Part shown: positions 29,901 through 40,834 of the stretch, in pieces
Position numbering within the stretch: position 1 is the first letter of the stretch
How the letters are laid out: the number at the start of each line of letters is the position of its first letter
NCBI GenBank assembly: GCA_008690995.1
Contig: VRMN01000035.1
Coordinates: forward strand, 1-40,834
Source of the DNA: Porphyridium purpureum
Taxonomy: Eukaryota > Rhodophyta > Bangiophyceae > Porphyridiales > Porphyridiaceae
DNA length: 40,834 nt
Reading direction: 5' to 3'
Translations under genes and position numbers: made by a program
The notes under the pieces: model-generated
Database searches by the model: none
Told to the model about the DNA's origin: nothing
The model's input: only the letters and a program-made list of their open reading frames with translations

Positions 29901-30067
29901 TCGTGCACCACGGGCACCGGCAGCCCAGCAAAGATGCGCTCCGTATCGTTCGCTGCATCTTCGTCACCAAGAGGGGCGGGTGGAGCAGGTGCAGCATCTT
30001 CCTCGGCATCAGTCCGTGTGCTGAAACCCCCAGGAGACCTACGAGGAGACCAGAAAACGCTGTACAT
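26916..30067 (-). mobile_element. Non-LTR retrotransposon (LINE) with restriction-like endonuclease
   Basis: A GC-rich minus-strand LINE. The reverse transcriptase shows box A (VDISNAFNTV), box B (SGVQQGDPLAPLLFS) and the YLDD active site, with RPIAIGEIFRRVLGRLA upstream. The C-terminal part has a zinc knuckle (C-x10-C...HHAQNC) and then E...RPGDFSF...VDVAVV, the PD-(D/E)xK-type endonuclease found in R2/NeSL/Utopia-like groups. The N-terminal part, from an ATG at 30067, lies in another frame and meets the RT frame near 29360-29400. That makes one frameshift, by mutation or possibly programmed. No APE-type endonuclease is seen. The 3' end near 26860-26940 has several AATTCA words. The exact clade is uncertain. 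Confidence 0.88.
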
Positions 30068-30639
30068 CCACAGTACATCAGGTATGTACAATCGTGGTTG
30101 AACCGTGTATACACCGCCCCACCGACCTGCTGTACCTTGTTGTCGTCGCCGTCGTTTGCGCGTCTGCGAGGATGTATAAGCGGCGAGGTAAGAGCGGCGC
30201 AGAGCGCGACCCGATCTAAGAAAGGGTAAGAGAGATGTTAGTGTGATGGAGGTAAAGTTGGTCCTGTTTGCTTTGCTTCTTCCTCTCCACCGTAACAATA
30301 CGGTACACACGTGGTAGTAGTATCATTGACAATAGTGGTACTGTGAGTTACTGTGGCGGTTCTGTGTGGGAGGTGCCTAGGTACAGCGTTTTGCAGGAGA
30401 CTTCTTAGTCTGTTCTGGGGAGACCTTCCTTACACCACTGTACTTAACGATGGTACTGTGGCTGTACGGCGGTTGTACAGCGTATTGCTGGAGACTTGTC
30501 AGTCTGACCTGAGGAGACCTACCGTACACACACGTAAGGTCTTGCGACGGGAGGAGAAACATGTGTTGGAGCGGGAGTAGGAGGCTGTTGCTCGACAAAA
30601 GAATGGAGAGAATAGTATCTCATGTATGAATGTATCTTT
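30068..30639. repeat. LINE 5' region with an imperfect direct duplication
   Basis: Units at about 30334-30440 and 30450-30536 align. Both run from TGGTACTGTG through GGCGGTT and GTACAGCGTnTTGC to GGAGACTT, then AGTCTG and GGGAGACC- or AGGAGACC-like words; the first has about 20 extra bases. GGAGACC words also occur near 30030-30050. Part may be the LINE 5' untranslated region or promoter. No gene is supported. Confidence 0.6.
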
Positions 30640-33600
30640 GGATTCCCGCAAAGATTTTGGCGAGAGCTTTCTGAACAGTTTAGTGATTTACGCTATATCG
30701 GCTTCTGTTGTTTTGTCGACGGTACGAACCGGTCTGGCCGCACGGAGTATTACGCATTTAGCATGCGCTGTATACACGGCAGAAGATAGGACGTGGATTG
30801 CAGATTCCATTTTGTCGAAGCGAAGTCCTAACGTGCGTGTGTGGTCCTTAGTTGTACGTCAAAACATCTTCGAACAGAGACGGATTCACGATGAAGTACC
30901 AGTTGCGCGAAGAATTTGTGGAATCCAAGAACGCAGTGATTTTTCCTGTAACATCTTGTGCATGGACCACGGACACAACGTCGGGAGTCCATTCCGTATG
31001 CACAAACACTGGCTTGAGTGTCTAGCATTGACTTGCACATGTCTGACCGCATACATCGTCCGCAAATCGCTGTATTACCAAAGCACTGATCGTCTTTGTA
31101 TGGATTCCAGACGTCAAGACAATTTTGGCTATGAGGATACACTTCCCGTACGCAAATTCCGTGAGGTCTGTCGTTGGATTCCTGATTTCCACCAAGTCCC
31201 ATCTTGGACAGCCGTAGTGGTTCGGATATGCTACGATAGTCTCCACGGGAAGGGAGTCCCGCGCTAGTCTTATTTGTCTGTATGCGTATATTTCCACGCT
31301 AAAGGAGTTCGCGTCCATCCTGTTCAGCATCACGAATCGACGGAGTTCTTCGTCCACGTTATGCCACAATACTTCGTTTGGGTTGGATGTACCCACCGGC
31401 GTTTCAGCTGGATTCCAGTCTACTGGCATCCATGAGACATCAGGCTGTGTCTGCGTGCTTCCGCATACATCAAACCGAGTGTGCGCACCCGGCCATTTTC
31501 CATACGCTTGCAGATTATCGTTGTTGTTTGTGCCGCCGAACCTGCGCCATACTTGTGTTCCATGTTTTGTGGATTCCCAAAGTTCAGAGAAAGGTTCCAC
31601 ACTGCTTGTTGAAATTTGGTCGCAACGTTCCGTATACATGTAATCCAGTTGTGTTTCTTCATCCTGCTGAACGCGTCGCATCATTCTTGAGATAAGATCT
31701 CTATGGTTCCACACGCCGGTGGACTTAAAGTGTTCCTTAATTTTCTTGAATGCTTTCTCGCCGTCAGTGGTATCCCAAAATTTCAGGGGTCCGCAGTCTG
31801 CAATGGATTCCGCAAAGTGGGTGAGGGCATGGATTTTTGGTGCATTCCATGGGAGTCCAACGACCTTCTTAAACAAATGAAGGCTTTTCTGGAGCTCGCG
31901 CGCGTGAGTTGCAACCTTTGCAATGTCTTCGCTTTGAAATCCTTCACGATACAGGAGAGTGTATGTTTGGATAGCCTTGCAGCCAAGATGGACATATGCC
32001 TCGCGAGAAGCGGGCGACAAAATGGACTCCTGGGAAACGACCATGATCATCTGTAAAAGGAATCCGAGTGAGTATGTATGCTCTGCGAATTTGGTGAGTT
32101 CTTGCAGAAACGGTGACTGACGCATAGGTGTATATACAGCGTGTCGACGATGGAGTCCCTCCGCGAATATTACCCTCGCGATCACTTTCCACTTTTTACC
32201 GGCCCCGGAGTCAATGATGGCGCGCAACTGGTCCGCGCTGCTGCCCTTCCGTTGCGATACTGCGAGTTCGCGGGGCGGGCCAACCACTTCGGCATCTGGG
32301 TCGTCGCCTGATCTACCAGCTGCCCCTTTGCGCTTCTTTGTTTGCCTTGTTGCACATAGATTCCAATTATCTTTTGAAGGTAAATGGCTTGCAGACATGT
32401 TTCCATCGCTTCCATGCACATTATCTGTGTCCGAATTCTCATCGTCTGTATCAAGTGTCCACAAGAGAGAAGATTCTGGATTCTTTGGAGCACGTTTCTT
32501 GGTCTGAAGCGTTGTGAGGCGTTGCATGATCTTCTTAACTTCCGTTTGTGTGTCTGGGCGTGTCAGCAACGCCTTGGGTGCTGCTGCGCAAACGCCTCGC
32601 AACCAGAAAGCAAGGAATCCATGGAGTCCGTCAACGCCGCAGATCTGAAAGCGCCCGCGGGGGTCGAAGCGATTCCATCCCTCTGCAACTGGGCGTCCGA
32701 TAAAGTGGAGACTTTCAGCGCTTCTTTTGGACTCCCCAACTGCGCCGAAATGATTCTTCACAACGTTGAGACTTTCAAGCTCGTTTCGATACACAACCGG
32801 TTTGGTCGTAACCCAGAAATCATGGATTCTATCCTGGTTGTCATCAGGTGGGTCAATATCAACCGTCGGGCTTCCGACCATACATTGTTGACATGGCATC
32901 TTCTGCCCTCGAGTCCCGGAAATCATTGGAAGTTTCGTGAAAGACATTTTTGCAATCATTGGCATATCCATCGACAGCTTGTAAAACATGGGTACGAGCA
33001 GAAGCTTCGTATCCCCCAGGTTGACGGGGATTCCCAATACGTTTGCTTTCAGTACATGCCGGAATACCTCGTGCTGGATTCTATGCCACAATGCAGAGTT
33101 TAACTCATTCTTCAGGTTCTTATCGTCTAGAGACGGATGGGTCTGCCCAACCACCTTCTGCACGGATTCCCTGCTTACGTTAGGAAGGAAAGTGACCACC
33201 GTAGGGTCTCGTACAGAGTCCTTGCCGAACATTTCCCTGTGCATGACACGGATCTGCAGTGGAGTTAAGGCGTGTCGTCCGTTTTTGGTCATGTGCGCTT
33301 CATCTGCAAAGACTTGAATTGGAAGAAGTACAGCTTTTGGCGCGTCTTGGATACCATACCTCGTCTCAATTTCTGCTCGAATTTTTCGACCTGCGTTCCT
33401 TACAAGGTGTCCGTCCTGCGCGCACACTATTTTGTCAGATGTAGCACCGCTGGATACATCTACGTGGAATGTCCGCAGTCCGTGACGCTGTATGATGATG
33501 GCAGCGGATCTTACTATAATCTCAAGCGGTTCACGATATTGCACCTGCTCTTGGATTCCATTCTCAAGTTGGATTCCGCAAATATTTCGCCCCTGTGCGA

Positions 33601-35194
33601 AGGTCACATTCGTCGTGCGTGTTTGTGTGCGCTTGTTCCCTATCGCCTTGGACATCTTTTCCCGTGTTCTTGGATTCCACTGAAGCTTCGCAGCGAGCTG
33701 CATTTCGCGATCGAGCATTTTGGGAATCCGCGCCCTCAACGCGTCGCGTATTCTACAAATGGAATTATCCTGCAATGCCTCACGTCGAAGCTCTTCACCG
33801 ACAACGCTGGTAACTCTACCTAGCGCCCTCCGTAAACATATTCGTAATAGCTTGGATTCCAGCTTCTTCAGTTTCCCCGCTGTTCGACTTGTGATGCCAC
33901 AACCACTCATCACAGAATTCTGTGTACATTTAAATCGAAGCATCTCTATGGAATCCTCAACGGCTTGTGTATCACTCGATGAACTCTCACTGAAAGCACA
34001 AGCGAGCGCTGTGAGCGGATCTTTGGGATTTCGTAGGCGAGTGCGGAGCGATTTCGTTGACATCGTAAACTCCCAAATATCCTGACACTCTTTGCTGACT
34101 GCCTTAAAGCTGGATTCCGCGACATCTTCGTCCAAATCGGTTTCGAACGGATCCTTGCGTGCAACGTCCAGCTCTGTGTCCAATCCATCTTCGACCGAAT
34201 CTGGCGCGTGCCCGACATTTGTGGAGTCCCTGTTGCCACCACTGTCGTAACCGTAAATAGACTCTTCCCCATCGTCCATGGAATCCTCATCGCTGTTGAT
34301 GTCGAAGTAGTCTTCATGCTCTCCATTGATGCGCTCCTGGACATTGAGCTCGTTGTGACCGCTGTCATGCGTACATGCGTACGCCGGCTTCGCGATTTGA
34401 GTGGATTCCGCAATCACACGAGCCGATGCTTTGCGGGCCTCTACCATCTCTGGAGTCGGATAAAAACAGAATTTTTTGTGGATTCGCATTTCAGCATGCA
34501 CAAGCTTTTGCGTCTTCCACCGCGTATCCTTGATGCGAAACCCGCATCCTTCGTTGACGCACGGGTGCATGTCACCGAACTCGAATCTTGTCGCCATGCT
34601 TTTTCCTTTCGCCCTCCAACAAGTATACTCGCGAGCGCACACGTTCACGCACTCTTGCAGACAAAATTTTAGGCCATGTACCGCGTCGCGGGATTCTAAA
34701 TACTGACGGTTTAAGGTTGCGGGACTCCACCATCCGGATGATCCAGTCAGTGGGATTTTTCGCGACGTCCCACAGCTCCTGATGTTGCGCTCACCAAGCC
34801 CGCATTTTTCGGCCGAATGGACAGTGGTCGACTGGATTCCCGTAGATTCGAACGAGCCAACGCATGGCGTATCGCTGCGGACACACAGGTTTGAGTGCGC
34901 TGATGTGCGCACCGGTGAAGGCGACGCAAGAGACATGCGATACATCAGTCTCGCCCGAGAGAGCTTGCGTCTCGCTCGGCGTCCCGAATCGCATCTCCTC
35001 AGACGAATGAATGAGCTGAGTTGGGTGCCAGCTCGCTGGATTGGGAGTCCACTGTGGTTGAACATGAACCACGCTGTGAGTGACTTATACAAGGCCTACC
35101 TGGAGGAATCGGAATGCTGAGATAAGGATATCACTGAGCGAGTGGACTCCATCCGACCGATAGAGTGGAAGGCAGTGAGACAAATCAGGACTCC
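30640..35194 (-). mobile_element. Element B: relative of element A
   Basis: Bounded here by the first and last GGANTCC motif, since no terminal inverted repeats or iterons could be found. It holds one long gene on the minus strand, homologous to the element A transposase, and none of element A's other four genes. It may be a deletion derivative or have lost its ends. Copia DNA begins about 100 bp to the right, at 35291, and may have inserted into it or next to it. Confidence 0.7.
30640..35194. repeat. Dispersed GGANTCC motif array of element B
   Basis: Thirty-three exact copies of the palindromic 7-mer GGANTCC by manual count, mean spacing about 138 bp; chance predicts about one. The middle base varies (T 15, A 6, G 7, C 5). 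Copies lie in coding and flanking DNA. Outside this interval I found only about five in the other 36 kb (for example near 3000, 13866, 18746, 24656 and 35690). The largest gap is 32158-32614. Confidence 0.9.
30848..34597 (-). pseudogene. Putative DDE transposase of element B, one premature stop
   Basis: The frame is open far upstream (to 35092). The ATG at 34597 (MATRFEFGDMHPC) is preferred because it puts a CxxxxC...H...C finger at the N-terminus, as in the element A protein. Shared blocks: FADEAHMTKNGRHALTPLQI, LSMDMPMIAKMSFTK with MPCQQCMV, GVDGLHGFLAFWLRG, YSLGFLLQMIMVV and GPLKFWDTTDGEKAF. A TAG at 31022-31024 ends the long frame. The same frame then continues with homology (AFLDST, NWYFIVNPSLFEDVLTYN) to TAA at 30848-30850, matching the end of the element A protein. 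One nonsense change near the C-terminus thus probably inactivated it or trimmed about 58 residues. The full reading gives 1249 codons besides the stop. Same likely role as the element A enzyme. Confidence 0.82.
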
Positions 35195-35290
35195 CTTGGT
35201 CGTAAAGGGTTGACATGGCATTGATGATTCCAGACATGTCCGGGACCTCGAGGCGCGGTTTGTGCAGTGGATTTTGAGCATTGAGATGTT
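35195..35290. other. Short spacer before the third Copia element
   Basis: No gene or repeat is recognised. It may contain the lost right end of element B or its flank. The GATGTT before 35291 would hold the left target duplication of the Copia element, but the partner lies beyond the window. Confidence 0.4.
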
Positions 35291-35520
35291 TGTCAATTAT
35301 TCGTGTGAATAATTGACCAAGTACAGGTGTAGCTGTACCAAGTTACTTTGAGGGTTACCCGAACCCTCAATTTCTTGACCAGCGTATAAATACGCGGCGA
35401 ACGGCGGCGGGAAAGTAGCACTAGAACAAAAATAAAAGGTTAAGGGTGTATGAAAAAAGAACAAACCTTCCGCCCCGTGGGATAGCCTGACGGGGGATAG
35501 AGATGAACGACAGTGATCAC
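35291..35520 (+). repeat. 5' LTR of the third Copia element (right edge approximate)
   Basis: The left edge is fixed by the matching start at 40823. A TATA box (TATAAATA, 35385-35392) is followed about 45 bp later by AATAAAA (about 35431), a normal LTR promoter and poly(A) order. The right edge and primer-binding site could not be placed. Confidence 0.65.
35292..35317. repeat. Perfect hairpin at the LTR tip
   Basis: GTCAATTATTC and GAATAATTGAC are perfect 11-bp arms around a GTGT loop, starting one base inside the LTR. The left arm recurs at 40824-40834. Confidence 0.85.
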
Positions 35521-38500
35521 TCGGGATCTCTCCAGTGTTAGAAGTGTGGTGTCTGACTTAAGATGACTCGTCGGGGTGCTAACGTCGCGGCGGGTGCGAG
35601 TGGCGAACGTGAGAGAGAAGTGTCTCCCGCTGGAGAAGGGATCGATGCGGGACATATGACGCAAATCAGTCGCGACGAAGGCTCCACGGAGTCCAGCGAC
35701 CAGTTCGATCCCTCTCTTCTAATTAGCATGGATCTTGGTAGTTTTTCTACCGAAAAGAGGCTGGCGATTGAGGACTTACGGGACTTCGTCGTCATGTTCC
35801 GAACCTACAGCGGTGTGGCCTTGATGGTGCAGATGACTCGCCGTCTTCCTCGTTCCAGTATCCTGGATTGTGGCCTCTTTGCACGCGAACAGTTTGCTTC
35901 ATTTCTGACAGCAGCACAAGTACCAGGTTTTCGTCTATCTGACCCCGGTGTACCCACGATTGATCGTTTTCGCCGGATTTATGAAGACAGCAATGATTCC
36001 CGATCTTCTGCGACGGTGCTAGATGCGAACGGACGTACTCCGCAACGGGGAGCCGCACCTGTGACGGATACTTGGCAGCAAGACTCTGGCCGATTGCAAG
36101 CAAGTACCGTAGGTCATAGTTCTCAGCCCGTGGTGCCACCAATCGTTTCTGTGCCCGGCAACGAATATGGTCTTGCAAGAAACTCATCCACAGTTTCGAA
36201 AATGATTAGATCGGAGGACATTTTTTACATGGACGAATACAAGGATAAGATATCATATTACCGGTGGAAACAAGAAGCCCTTCTTACGTTTGCGCGAGCT
36301 GAAGTCACCGAACACCACCGTGCTCCGATCCTCGGCATGATGCTGGGCGGAACGATCAAGATGTTTTATACCGACAAAGTCCAGTACAATAAGAGCCTGA
36401 ACGATGCTTTCGAATTACTTGATTCCAAAGTTTTTACCGGGGAATTTCATGAACAGATGGTTGATTTATTTGACGGGGTGAAGTTCCGCCACATTGCGAA
36501 TCGCATGCGTAATAGCGGCAACAAAGGGATTTTACATGTACTGTACCATGATACTCTGAAGTACGCGCAAGGCTGCTTACCGACGGAATATCATGGCGAA
36601 CGCCGCCTCCTCCGGGCTCTGCGCAATGCAGTAAGAGATGAAAGTTTCGCATCTGCAGTCCTGCTGAAGGATTTCAACACTGCCGATGACCTATACGCTC
36701 ATCTGGTGGGATGCATCAATATACAGTCGCGGATTGTACGACCGTCTTTGCCTGCATCCCAGCCACGCGCCCAACATCAGTTGTTCACCAGAGATTTACG
36801 TCATCAAGTGTCTTCCTCCTCTGCCGCTGGATCGCACGCGAAGAAATCCAGTGCGCCGTTTTGCCGCAATTGCAGCTCTCCTGAGCACCTTGCCATGCAG
36901 TATCCAGAACCGCCCAAATGTCATAATTGTGGCTCTACAAGTCATTTCATTACACAGTGCTCGGAGACATTGAATCAAAAATTGCAACGAGCGCCTGTTC
37001 GAAATATTCGCGCGCTTCTCTTCAGTAATGAGGATATGCAAGCGTCCGATATTGATCCAGTGTTGGAAAGGGTTGAGTCGTTTGAAGAACACAATGCTTC
37101 AGGACACGACAACAGCATAGAGGACGAACTATTTTATTCCGCTGTCAACGACATGCATATTAAGTATGAACATCTGCAAAGTATCGCGTCAGCAACTCGC
37201 TCGTCAGGAGCCATCGGGCTTGCGCTACTTTCGCAACGTATGATTTCAGACTTCTGGGGTGTATGCGTTGATACCGGAGCAAGCTCCAACTTTTGCTCAC
37301 TACCACAGTGGCAAGCGTTTTGCGCATTATCGAACAGCCCGTCTTCGCTGCGTCCAGTCACAACGCGCTCCGTCGGTCTCGATATCGGCATATTTCGGAT
37401 CATCGGAACTGGAGAGTTTCGTCTTCCGGTCTCGTCTGATGTGTTTTTGACCGTGGATGTGGACGTTCTTGATACTTCCAAAGCAGAAGATCCTCAGTGG
37501 CCTCCACTGGTCTTGGGACTGTTGACCATGGATCATCACTCATGCTTTCCGAACAATTTGACCGACGCGTTGGTGTTTCCAACGCTTCAGATTGAGATAC
37601 CTCTTATCCGCAAATTTGGAAAACTTTTCATCGACCCTGCCATTTTCGCTCGAGCGTCTCCGCTGTTGACGTACGCGGAGCTGCGAGAAATTCACAGAAA
37701 GTTCAATCACGCGAGCAGCGAACGCATTCAGAGAATATTTGATATCGCCGACCAACCTTTGTCCGAAGACGAGTTCAGTATTCTAGCAAGACTATCGCGC
37801 CAATGTCACATCTGCCAGCGATTCTCGAAAGCACCCGCGACGTTTCGCCTGTCCGCCAATGTCGAAGTCAATTTCAATCATACTGTGCAGCTCGATACAT
37901 TCTACCTGCCGCACACCCAAGGCGAACGACCTATGCCCGTGATGCATATCGTATGCGAAGGCACCCGTTTTATGTCTGGTCAATGGTTGAAGCACGACTC
38001 TACATCGGGTGCTTTATTCGAGATTTTCTTCCTGTGCTGGATTTCCGCGTACAATGGCGCACCACACATCGTCAAAGTCGACGCAGGATCCGCTTACGCA
38101 AGCCGAGAATTTCAGGCCCTTGCAAATGTGCACGGTATTCACGTCGACGTACAGCCTATCGAAGGGCATCAATCGATCGGACGAGTGGAACGCGCGCATG
38201 GTATAGTCGGTATTATGTACGAGAAAATGATACTTGAAGATCCAGACGCAGACGCAGATGAAACGCTTGCACACTGCTTCTTCGTCGCAAACTCATCCTG
38301 TGGGCTTTCGGGAATCCCACCATGCCTTATGGTGTTTGGCTCGATGCCTCGGATGGTAATCAGTTCGATTCAAGATGTTCCCTCTCAAGCCGCGCGGATC
38401 AATGCCCTTGTTCTCGCACGTCGTGTGTACGAAGAATTCATCGCGAAACAGTACTTAAACATCGCGCTGAGCCGTCGCCACGCAGCGCTCGGTTCCGAAA

Positions 38501-40199
38501 TGCAAGACACCGGTCCTCCTGTGCCTGGCGACCTAGTAATAATCGCCCGGGAAAGAAACCGCAGACGGAATTATGATGGGCCCTATCTGTGCGTCGCTGT
38601 TGATGGCCATAAGGTCTCAGTTCGAATGCCGCCCACCGGTGCCGTCCGGATTTTTCATGTTGCATGTGTACGCAAATATCGGATCGAACCCGCTGCTGAG
38701 CTGCTAACGCAGCCCATATCTGCCCGCGAATATCGCTTGAATCCAGACCTGCAACTTCGCTTCAAGAGTTCTGATGAGGAGGAGCTTTCCTGGCTTTACA
38801 ACCAGGGAGCTTTTATTATTGCAGAACGTGTACCCACCAACGCCGTCATCGTCCCTGCAAAAATGGTTCGTGTTCTCAAAAACTACCGTACTGCTCACGA
38901 GACCACAAAATCACGCTTGGTCGCACTCGGACATGTGGACGCTCAGAAACGCTCTCTTATTGTCGAGTCTCCGATGCTGTCGCAGTGGGCACTCAAAGTT
39001 ATTGTGTCCACCACAGTTCAATTCGGCTGGACAATTCATACTCAGGATGCGAAAAAAGCCTACTTGCAAGCAACGAAATCATTGCAGCGCCCCGTATATA
39101 TTGTCTTGCGTAGCGTCTTGTGCAATCTATTCTGCAACGCGGTCAACATTCCGCCCCGTGACATCTTGTACCTGCTCGTCGTCAAACCGCTCTACGGCCT
39201 ATCCGAATCCGGCATGTATTGGTGGTTTTCCGTCCAGCACGCATTATCAACACTGTCGCTTGTTCCGACACCAATGGATCCGTGTTTCTTTATTCAGGCT
39301 TCAGATGGCCTGGTAGGCGTCCTATCGGACAATATCATTTACGCTGGAACGCGCTCATTTCTCGGCTCCTTGCAGCAAAAACTCGCAGAATTTATTATGT
39401 CACCAGCTGAAACGCCTCCGCTCGAATACAATGGCGTACGCCTTGAGCAGAATTTGCGCATGCACCAAACTGAATACCTACAAACGCTGCGCCGCTCCGC
39501 ATTGGAAGCGCTTACGCCTGAGCAATTTTGGGACGCATTCGTTGGCTTGGTCAAACTCGCCCAGATTTACTACCTCTTTCGCCATCGGCGCTCGATCTAG
39601 CGGATACCGCGAAACGTGTTGGCAAATACCTCGCTGAAACCAAACGTTGGTATCTGCCGTACGACCGCCTTGATGCGGATTTCCGCGTTCATGCGTACAG
39701 TGATGCAAGCTTCGCAACCGATGGCACCCGGTCGCGCCTGGCTTTCTGCATTTTCCTGGTGGACGGTGTGCACCGTGCTCATCTTCTTCATGCAAGGAGC
39801 TATTTATCTCCGCGGGTTGTACGCAGTGTCCTTGCCGCCGAGCTGTATGCCGCAAGTGACTGTTTGGATTTCTGTCTAGCCCTGCAGCCCACGCTGTGCT
39901 CCGTGCATGTACGTGATGTGCCGATCACTTTATTCACCGACAGCCAAAGCATTTTTGATACGGTGCACAAGGCCAAGGTTTTCACTGAGAAACGGCTGAT
40001 GGTTGATGTCGTGCAGCTGCGAGAGGCGATCGCCACGGGCGAGCTACAAGACCTCGCTCACCTTCGAGCTTCCTCAAACATCGCAGATAGCCTTACGAAG
40101 TTTGATACTCGCCGTCTAATGTGGCACCAGTACTTCATGACGGGAAAGCTTGACCACGATGTACACATGGCAACCCAGCGGTATTCTCCGGAACTGTAA

Positions 40200-40822
40200 T
40201 GTTGACCTGTAACCTGCCTGGTCGGTGAAAGGCCTTGAGTTTCATATCACATTCGACCAGTATACTATACACATGTGTGCAACAATATCTCGGCCTACCG
40301 CTTCCCAATCGCGTCCTCGTTTTCGTCGGCACAACTGCCGCACTGTGTACTATGCGTCACCAGAGCGTCAAGTCATTCCTGCGCGTTGTCTTTGCGTCAG
40401 AGCTCGATGCAAATTTACAAGGCCATTCAAGTTCAGCAAGTTCCTTCGCTCAGTGTGGCGAATTATTGCGCGCCATCGATCATTCAAGCTATCAACAACA
40501 TATTGGTGCTCCCACAAGCTTGCGCCTGACTCGTTTTCTCTCGTCATTTCATCTGCCAAGTCTCGACATGTCGTTTTGCCCGTTTCGGTACCGTACAATG
40601 ACCAAATGCCGCCCATTTTTTGCGAGGGCGCCGGTCAATTGGTTTTTTTACAATCTCCAGTCCGCATTTCGCACGCTGTTTTTCGTGCTCCGTGCCTGCT
40701 TGAATGTCCCGTCGACTTCCTCCTCTTCGCTCGCGCACGTGTTTTCACACTCGCTCTGTGATTCAGCATTGCATTCTGGAGTATGTCATTCGTGTGCCAT
40801 CCCAGAAAGAAAAATAAGGGAA
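40200..40822 (+). other. 3' untranslated part of the third Copia element
   Basis: Between the end of RNase H and the 3' LTR. An open frame of 178 codons crosses it but resembles nothing and is probably chance. The last part is the purine tract. Confidence 0.5.
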
Positions 40823-40834
40823 TGTCAATTATTC
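40823..40834 (+). repeat. Start of the 3' LTR of the third Copia element
   Basis: The final 12 bases, TGTCAATTATTC, repeat the first 12 bases of the LTR at 35291 and follow a polypurine tract. Confidence 0.75.

Larger units (their letters stand above)
35291..40834 (+). mobile_element. Copia (Ty1) LTR retrotransposon, nearly whole, cut by window end
   Basis: The 5' LTR starts TGTCAATTATTC at 35291, and the same word begins the 3' LTR at 40823 after a purine tract (about 40804-40822). The body is in Copia order: gag from 35563 with zinc-knuckle cysteines near 36865-36965, protease (CVDTGASS, about 37265), integrase (CHICQRFSK about 37805, then VKVDAGSAY and GRVERAHG to about 38200), reverse transcriptase (about 38990-39400) and RNase H (about 39690-40110). 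It looks close to whole, with perhaps one break. The gag N-terminus resembles, loosely, the open stretch after the first LTR of the other Copia. LTR divergence, hence age, cannot be judged because the 3' LTR is cut off. Confidence 0.85.

Noticed and set aside
996-30020. CAGTCCGTGTG occurs three times (about 996, 3190 and 30010)
   Set aside because: In 40 kb an 11-mer seen three times is borderline chance. The flanks differ, and no shared feature such as a splice site or terminus could be supported.
34782-35120. 112-codon plus-strand frame opposite the upstream part of the element B transposase
   Set aside because: No recognisable similarity to any element A protein or other family; probably a chance frame in motif-rich DNA.
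40225-40761. 178-codon frame near the right end
   Set aside because: Lies in the 3' part of a Copia element after RNase H and resembles nothing known.
1-40834. tRNA or rRNA genes
   Set aside because: No conserved tRNA boxes or rRNA segments were recognised in reading; a covariance-model scan was not possible here.

Overview
The window looks like nuclear DNA of a unicellular eukaryote, most likely an alga. Genes are on both strands with no operons and almost no visible introns, and the repeats are eukaryotic (Copia LTR elements, Tc1/mariner, Crypton, RLE-type LINE, large DNA transposons). A red microalga such as Porphyridium would fit the moderate GC, the intron-poor genes and the Golgi-type sulfotransferase, but nothing in the sequence proves it. 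Only two stretches look like host genes: a membrane sulfotransferase (23946-24830) and a decayed class 3 aldehyde dehydrogenase (25354-26778). Almost everything else is mobile DNA.

Layout. 1-1260: 3' part of a decayed Copia element, minus strand. 1290-2305: a decayed Tc1-like transposase. 2585-20704: one Copia element bounded by two identical 193-bp LTRs; a 12.8-kb DNA transposon ('element A', 3241-16020) lies inside its gag region. Element A has 12-bp iterons (CAGTTTTTCGGT type) at both ends and five long open genes: a PHD-like protein, a coiled-coil protein, two unknown proteins and a 1288-aa putative DDE transposase. 20705-23266: a Crypton-like tyrosine recombinase gene with two in-frame stops. 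23267-23945: a CCCTCCG minisatellite and a Copia scrap. 23946-26778: the two host genes. 26916-30067: an RLE-type LINE. 30334-30536: a local imperfect duplication. 30640-35194: 'element B', a relative of element A carrying a homologous transposase gene with one late stop. 35291-40834: a nearly whole Copia element whose 3' LTR is cut by the window end.

The most unusual signal is not a gene. Element A carries the pentamer CGGAT/ATCCG about 140 times between 3642 and 15619, on both strands, through all five genes and the spacers. Counts in the neighbouring Copia DNA are at chance. Element B carries a different word, the palindrome GGANTCC, 33 times between 30640 and 35194, where about one is expected. 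Two related transposons thus each seem saturated, through their coding regions, with their own short motif. This recalls the family-specific motif arrays bound by VANC anti-silencing proteins in plant VANDAL elements, but here the arrays run through the reading frames. I regard this as the best candidate for an undescribed system: a self-marking DNA code co-evolving with an element-encoded binding protein.
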